A stretch of 64,000 bases of DNA from Allobrachymonas chironomi DSM 19884 (lineage in GTDB: Bacteria > Pseudomonadota > Gammaproteobacteria > Burkholderiales > Burkholderiaceae_C), in assembly GCF_000374625.1 (NCBI RefSeq), contig NZ_KB894768.1:89523-153522 (forward strand), in the 5' to 3' direction. The notes under the pieces are model-generated. The model was given only the letters and a program-made list of their open reading frames with translations, was not told the origin of the DNA and made no database searches. A program made the translations under genes and the position numbers. Of the stretch, positions 60,247 through 64,000 are shown in pieces (position 1 is the first letter of the stretch; the number at the start of each line of letters is the position of its first letter).

Positions 60247-60262
60247 TGGCACGGGGCTTGCA
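60247..60262 (+). promoter_or_regulatory. Sigma-54 (RpoN) promoter, exact consensus
   Basis: TGGCACG-N4-TTGCA matches the -24/-12 consensus at every defined position, with T before TGGC and G after CACG as preferred. The expected start is about base 60273, 55 bases before the acyl-CoA-dehydrogenase-fold gene. Activation requires a bacterial enhancer-binding protein, which is not encoded in the window. Confidence 0.85.
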
Positions 60263-60327
60263 TGACCCAGAGCAAGGACGCTGCAACCGGCATGCGTCCG
60301 CCGAACTTGCCTGGATGGAGGAATGTC

Positions 60328-61500
60328 ATGCAAATCACACAGGAACAGGCTGCGCAGTCAGAGCCGGCAGCAGCGGGCGGCGCGTGTTTTGACAGGAGCT
60401 GGACGGATGCGCAGGTGATGCAGGAGGTCGAGCGCATTGCCCAGGGACCGCTGGCCCGTGCGGCCTACAGCATCGATCAGGAGCATCTCTATCCCAAGGC
60501 CCTGATGGGTGAGCTGGGGCGTGCCGGGGCCTTTGCCGCGGCGCTGGATGCCGGTGGCCGGCGCTTTGCCCTGGGGCTGGATGCCATGCGCGCCATCAGC
60601 CGCTCTTGCGGTGCCACGGGTTTTCTGACCTGGGCCCACGATGTCTGCGGCATGTATCTGGAACAGTCCGGTAATCCGGCCCTGACGGGACGCCGGCTGC
60701 AGGACCACATGCTGGGCCGTACCTTTGGTGGCACGGCCCTGTCGAATCCCATGAAGGCGCTGGCCGGTATCGAGCCGATGCAGCTCAAGGCCGAACCCGT
60801 GCGGGGCGGTTACCGCGTCAGCGGGGCGCTGCCCTGGGTCAGCCACATTGGCCAGGGACAGTACTGCGGCGCCATGGCCACCGTGTGCAAGCCGGGTGGC
60901 AGCCGTTCGCACGAGATCATGTTCCTGCTGGATATGGATGAACAGGTGGGGCTGCGCCCCTGCCCGGTGTTTTCGGGCATGGAGGGAACCAGCACCTGGG
61001 CGGTACGGCTGAACAACTACTTTGTGGGCCAGGATCTGCTGATTGCCGATCCGGTCCAGCCCCTGTTGCAGCGCATTCGTGCGGCGTTTGTCTTGTTGCA
61101 GGTAGGCATTGCCGCAGGGGTGGCGCAGGGCGCCATCGATTCGATTCTGGAAGTGGAACCCATGCTGGGCCATGTGAACCAGTTTCTGGCGGACCGCCCC
61201 GACGTGCTGCAGGCCGAATACGAGGACCTGTGGCAGCGCGCCGCACGCCTGGCGCAAACGCCTTACGAGGAGAGCAGGGATTTTCTGCTGGAGGTGCTGG
61301 ACCTGCGCGCCCAGGGTGGCGAATTTGCGCTGCGGGCTGCCAATTCGGCACTGCTGCACCAGGGCGCGCGCGGTTATCTGCTGCAGTCCCCGGTGCAGCG
61401 CCGGGTGCGGGAGGCGCAGTTTGTGGCGATTGTCACCCCGGCCATCAAGCACTTGCGCTGGGAAATGCACCGTCTGGGCCAGGAGGAGGTGCCGGCATGA
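60328..61500 (+). CDS. Acyl-CoA-dehydrogenase-fold flavoprotein, substrate unknown
   Basis: A 390-residue protein of the acyl-CoA dehydrogenase superfamily. The N-terminal helical domain has [19 protein letters not shown], the middle domain [20 protein letters not shown] (beta domain, where ACADs read NG-K-WI-NG), and the C-terminal helices end [32 protein letters not shown]. At the place where medium-chain dehydrogenases have the catalytic Glu of YEGT, this protein has about Thr370, so beta-oxidation chemistry is unlikely. DszC/SfnB-like flavin monooxygenases share the fold. ATG 60328 has GGAGGAA upstream. It is the first gene of a sigma-54 operon with a rubredoxin-reductase and a NrtA-like binding protein; 4-base overlap with the next gene. 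Confidence 0.85.
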   Translation: MQITQEQAAQSEPAAAGGACFDRSWTDAQVMQEVERIAQGPLARAAYSIDQEHLYPKALMGELGRAGAFAAALDAGGRRFALGLDAMRAISRSCGATGFLTWAHDVCGMYLEQSGNPALTGRRLQDHMLGRTFGGTALSNPMKALAGIEPMQLKAEPVRGGYRVSGALPWVSHIGQGQYCGAMATVCKPGGSRSHEIMFLLDMDEQVGLRPCPVFSGMEGTSTWAVRLNNYFVGQDLLIADPVQPLLQRIRAAFVLLQVGIAAGVAQGAIDSILEVEPMLGHVNQFLADRPDVLQAEYEDLWQRAARLAQTPYEESRDFLLEVLDLRAQGGEFALRAANSALLHQGARGYLLQSPVQRRVREAQFVAIVTPAIKHLRWEMHRLGQEEVPA

Positions 61501-62840
61501 GCGCGCAAGACTGGAAGCAGTACATCTGCCGGGCCTGCGGCCTGATTTACGACGAGGAAGCCGGTGATCCGGACAGCGGTCTGGCACCGGGCACCCGGTT
61601 CGAGGCGATTCCGGATGACTGGGTCTGCCCCTTGTGCGGCGTGACCAAGGCCGATTTCGATCCCTACGAGCGCGTGGTGGTGACGGCGGCGGCCGTGGCC
61701 GGCCAGCGGCTGCCGGTGCAGGGCGGGGTGGTGATCGTCGGGGCCGGACTGGCAGGCTGGTCGGTGGCCGAGGCACTGCGTGCGGCGCTGCCGGAAACCC
61801 CCATCACGCTGGTCAGCGCCTGCGCCGGAGACCGCTACCACAAGCCGGAACTGTCGCTGGCCCTGGGCAAGGGGCAGACCGCGGCAGATCTGGTAACCGA
61901 GACCGGCGCGGCTGCAGCAGGGCGATTGGGGCTGCGCTTGCTGGCGCACACGCAGATGGTGGGCCTGACGCCCGCGCTGCACCAGTTGCGTACCACACGC
62001 GGCCAGCTGCGCTACAGCCATCTGGTGCTGGCCCAGGGTGCCAGCCCGATGCTGCCGGACAGCCTGCCAGCCAGCCTGTGCTGGCGGGTCAACCACTTGC
62101 AGGGCTGGAGCGGCCTGCAGCAACGTCTGCAGGGCGGCCGCCGCGAGGTGCTGGTAATCGGTGCCGGCATGGTGGGCTGCGAACTGGCGGAAGACCTGGC
62201 ACGCAGCGGCCATCAGGTCAGTCTGCTGGATCGCCAGTCCTGGCCGCTGGGCCAGCTGCTGCCCGAACTGGCAGGGCAGCGCCTGCGCCAGAGCCTGGAG
62301 GCGCAGGGCGTGCGCTACCTGGGTGCGGTGGAGGTGGCCAGCCTGCAGCAGCAGGGGGCACAGCGCCTGGTCACGCTGCAGGACGGCCGCCAGCTGCTGG
62401 CCGATGAGGTGGTGGCCGCCACCGGTCTGAAAGTGGCCTCGCGCCTGGTCCGCAGCGCCGGTCTGGCCTACGACAACGGGATCGTGGTGGATGCCGACAC
62501 GCTGCAGACCAGCGCGGCCGACGTGTTTGCCCTGGGCGACTGCATCAGCATCCACGGACGACCCTGCCGCTTCATCGAGCCGATTGCGCGCCAGGCGCAG
62601 GCCATTGCCCGGCAGATCGCCGGCCGGGGCAGCAGCGGCGCTGCCCACCAGCAGCCGGTGATCCGGCTCAAGACGCGGGCCCTGCCGGTGATCTTGCACG
62701 GTGTGCCGGTGGCCGGACGGGCCTGGACGGTCCTGGAAGACCGCGAGGGTTTGTTGCGCCTGCAACAGGCCCCGGAAGACGGCCGGCAACCGGTGCTGCT
62801 GCAACTGGGAGCAGGCCAGCCCATGCGGGCCGCAGCCTGA
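61497..62840 (+). CDS. Rubredoxin fused to FAD-dependent NAD(P)H rubredoxin reductase
   Basis: A 447-residue fusion. Residues 1-56 are a rubredoxin with Fe ligands Cys11, Cys14, Cys44 and Cys47 (CRACGLIYD and CPLCG). Residues 75-447 are a rubredoxin-NAD(P) reductase-type flavoprotein: FAD site [17 protein letters not shown], the NAD(P)H site [18 protein letters not shown] and the FAD-distal ATxG and FALGDCISI motifs. It should pass electrons from NAD(P)H via FAD to the iron centre and on to a partner oxygenase, presumably the preceding flavoprotein or another enzyme of the same operon. An AGGAGGAGG site precedes the ATG, which overlaps the preceding stop. Confidence 0.9.
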   Translation: MSAQDWKQYICRACGLIYDEEAGDPDSGLAPGTRFEAIPDDWVCPLCGVTKADFDPYERVVVTAAAVAGQRLPVQGGVVIVGAGLAGWSVAEALRAALPETPITLVSACAGDRYHKPELSLALGKGQTAADLVTETGAAAAGRLGLRLLAHTQMVGLTPALHQLRTTRGQLRYSHLVLAQGASPMLPDSLPASLCWRVNHLQGWSGLQQRLQGGRREVLVIGAGMVGCELAEDLARSGHQVSLLDRQSWPLGQLLPELAGQRLRQSLEAQGVRYLGAVEVASLQQQGAQRLVTLQDGRQLLADEVVAATGLKVASRLVRSAGLAYDNGIVVDADTLQTSAADVFALGDCISIHGRPCRFIEPIARQAQAIARQIAGRGSSGAAHQQPVIRLKTRALPVILHGVPVAGRAWTVLEDREGLLRLQQAPEDGRQPVLLQLGAGQPMRAAA

Positions 62841-62867
62841 CAGAGACGATTACAGAGGAATACCACC

Positions 62868-64000
62868 ATGCAGGATCACAACATCTATCGCCCCTACAGC
62901 CCGCTGGCACGCCTGGGCGCATGCAGCTGCGGCGCCCATGCCAGCCAGCAAGCCCATGACGATGCCCTGACGCAACTGGCCGATGCCCGCCGCCGGCAGG
63001 ACAGCGAGGCCTTGTCGCACGACTTCGTGGAGGCTGCCGCCGTGCAGGCCCTGTTCCCGGACCCGCAACTGCGCCGCAACTTCCTGCGCACCGTGGGCAG
63101 CGGCGTGGCCATGGCAGCCATTGGCAGCCTGCTGCCGCTGCAGGACCTTCAGGCCCGCGCCCTGGAACGCAAGGGCGGACTGGAAAAAACCGATCTGCGC
63201 ATCGGCTTTGTCCCGATCACCTGTGCCACGCCCCTGATCATGGCCGGTCCGCTGGGCCTGTACCAGCAGCAGGGCCTGAACGTGCAGTTGCAGAAAACCG
63301 CAGGCTGGGCCCTGGTGCGCGACAAGCTGCTCAACCGCGAGCTGGATGCCTCGCACACCCTGTCGCCCATGCCGCTGGCGATTTCCATGGGGGCCGGTTC
63401 CAGCCCGCAGCCGATGCGGGTCATGGCGATCCAGAACATCAATGGCCAGGCCATCGTGATGGCACTCAAGCACCGCGAAAACCGCGATCCGCGCCACTGG
63501 AAGGGCTTCAAGTTTGCCGTGCCCTTCGAATATTCGATGCACAACTTCCTGCTGCGCTACTACCTGGCCGAGCATGGCCTGGACCCGGACCGCGACGTGC
63601 AGCTGCGCGTGACGCCGCCAGCCGAAATGATTGCCAACCTGCGCGCCGGCAATATCGACGGCTTTCTGGGGCCGGACCCGTTCTGCCAGCGGGCCGTGTA
63701 CGACCGCGCGGGCTTCATCCACATCCTGACCCGCGACATCTGGGAAGGCCATCCCTGCTGCGCCTTTGGCGTCTCGCAGGCCTTCATCGACCAGCACCCG
63801 CAGACCTTTCTGGCCATGTACCGCGCCATCCTGCAGGCCACGGCGATGGCCAACAAGCCCGAAGAACGCCAGGCCATTGTCCAGGCCATCTCCGGGCCGG
63901 GCTATCTGAACCAGCCGCCCATCGTGATCCAGCAGGTCTTGCGCGGCCGCTTTGCCGATGGCCTGGGCAAGGTCCGGGACGTGCCGGATCGCATCGGCTT
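62868..64000 (+). CDS. NrtA/SsuA-family ABC transporter substrate-binding protein (3' end outside window)
   Basis: At least 377 residues with the frame open at the window edge. Residues 105 onward are a periplasmic binding fold of the CmpA/NrtA/SsuA/TauA type: LRIGFVPITCATPLIMAGPL, DASHTLSPMPLAISMGAG, KFAVPFEYSMHNFLLRYYL and NIDGFLGPDPFCQRAV. Before it are about 68 residues with a Cys pair and His (CSCGAH at 19-24) and then a twin-arginine-like RRNFLRTVGSG followed by a hydrophobic stretch (residues 69-92), so export may be by Tat with an unusually long n-region. AGAGGAA is 8-13 bases before the ATG. It is part of the operon with the flavoprotein and rubredoxin reductase; permease and ATPase genes probably follow outside. 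Confidence 0.88.
   Translation, partial: MQDHNIYRPYSPLARLGACSCGAHASQQAHDDALTQLADARRRQDSEALSHDFVEAAAVQALFPDPQLRRNFLRTVGSGVAMAAIGSLLPLQDLQARALERKGGLEKTDLRIGFVPITCATPLIMAGPLGLYQQQGLNVQLQKTAGWALVRDKLLNRELDASHTLSPMPLAISMGAGSSPQPMRVMAIQNINGQAIVMALKHRENRDPRHWKGFKFAVPFEYSMHNFLLRYYLAEHGLDPDRDVQLRVTPPAEMIANLRAGNIDGFLGPDPFCQRAVYDRAGFIHILTRDIWEGHPCCAFGVSQAFIDQHPQTFLAMYRAILQATAMANKPEERQAIVQAISGPGYLNQPPIVIQQVLRGRFADGLGKVRDVPDRIG

Overview
The window is a compact, GC-rich, gene-dense stretch of a betaproteobacterial chromosome. Gene content and order fit Burkholderiales, most likely the Alcaligenaceae: rpsO-pnp, a quinone oxidoreductase, tpiA, secG and tRNA-Leu run straight into a 14-gene nuo operon with separate nuoC and nuoD, followed by a DUF2818 gene. 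The taxonomic placement is inference from gene order and protein character, not from a search.

Layout. 1-4.1 kb: the 3' part of mutS (mismatch repair), trmJ (tRNA methylation) and cysE (cysteine synthesis). 4.1-6.9 kb: two tandem secreted LysM-FecR proteins, the second with a shortened C-terminus. 7-10.3 kb: darP, pmbA/tldE, a small membrane protein, a GatB/YqeY protein and rpsU. 10.7-14 kb: GTP-type PEP carboxykinase, with an unusual set of inverted repeats upstream, and a BaiN/HI0933-type flavoprotein. 14.1-20.2 kb: tsaD, rpsO, pnp, a PIG3-type quinone oxidoreductase, tpiA and secG. 20.4-35.2 kb: tRNA-Leu(GAG) and the complete complex I operon nuoA-N, then DUF2818, an ADP-sugar NUDIX hydrolase and a DUF1178 protein. 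36.4-39.2 kb: mutL-miaA on the minus strand. 39.3-45.2 kb: dedA, a glycine-zipper lipoprotein, 5-formyl-THF cyclo-ligase, a lytic transglycosylase and an SbmA/YddA-type ABC exporter/importer. 45.3-51.3 kb: queC with a 5'-nucleotidase, two unrecognised single-pass membrane proteins, and an ilvA-cobS-cobC run. 51.5-58.9 kb: an amino-acid ABC binding protein and permease without an ATPase, valS, a TauE/SafE-type exporter plus ETHE1/Blh-like metallo-hydrolase pair, and OsmC.

The right edge (58.9-64 kb) is the least ordinary part. An AraC regulator with its own terminator is followed by an exact-consensus sigma-54 promoter driving an acyl-CoA-dehydrogenase-fold flavoprotein that lacks the usual catalytic Glu, a rubredoxin fused to an FAD/NAD(P)H reductase, and an NrtA/SsuA-family binding protein with a Cys-containing N-terminal extension and an internal twin-arginine motif. 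The binding protein runs off the window. I infer a regulated uptake and oxidation module for a small nitrogen- or sulfur-containing compound whose substrate cannot be named from sequence alone.

No CRISPR array, insertion sequence, prophage, integrase or rRNA gene was seen. The only tRNA is tRNA-Leu(GAG).
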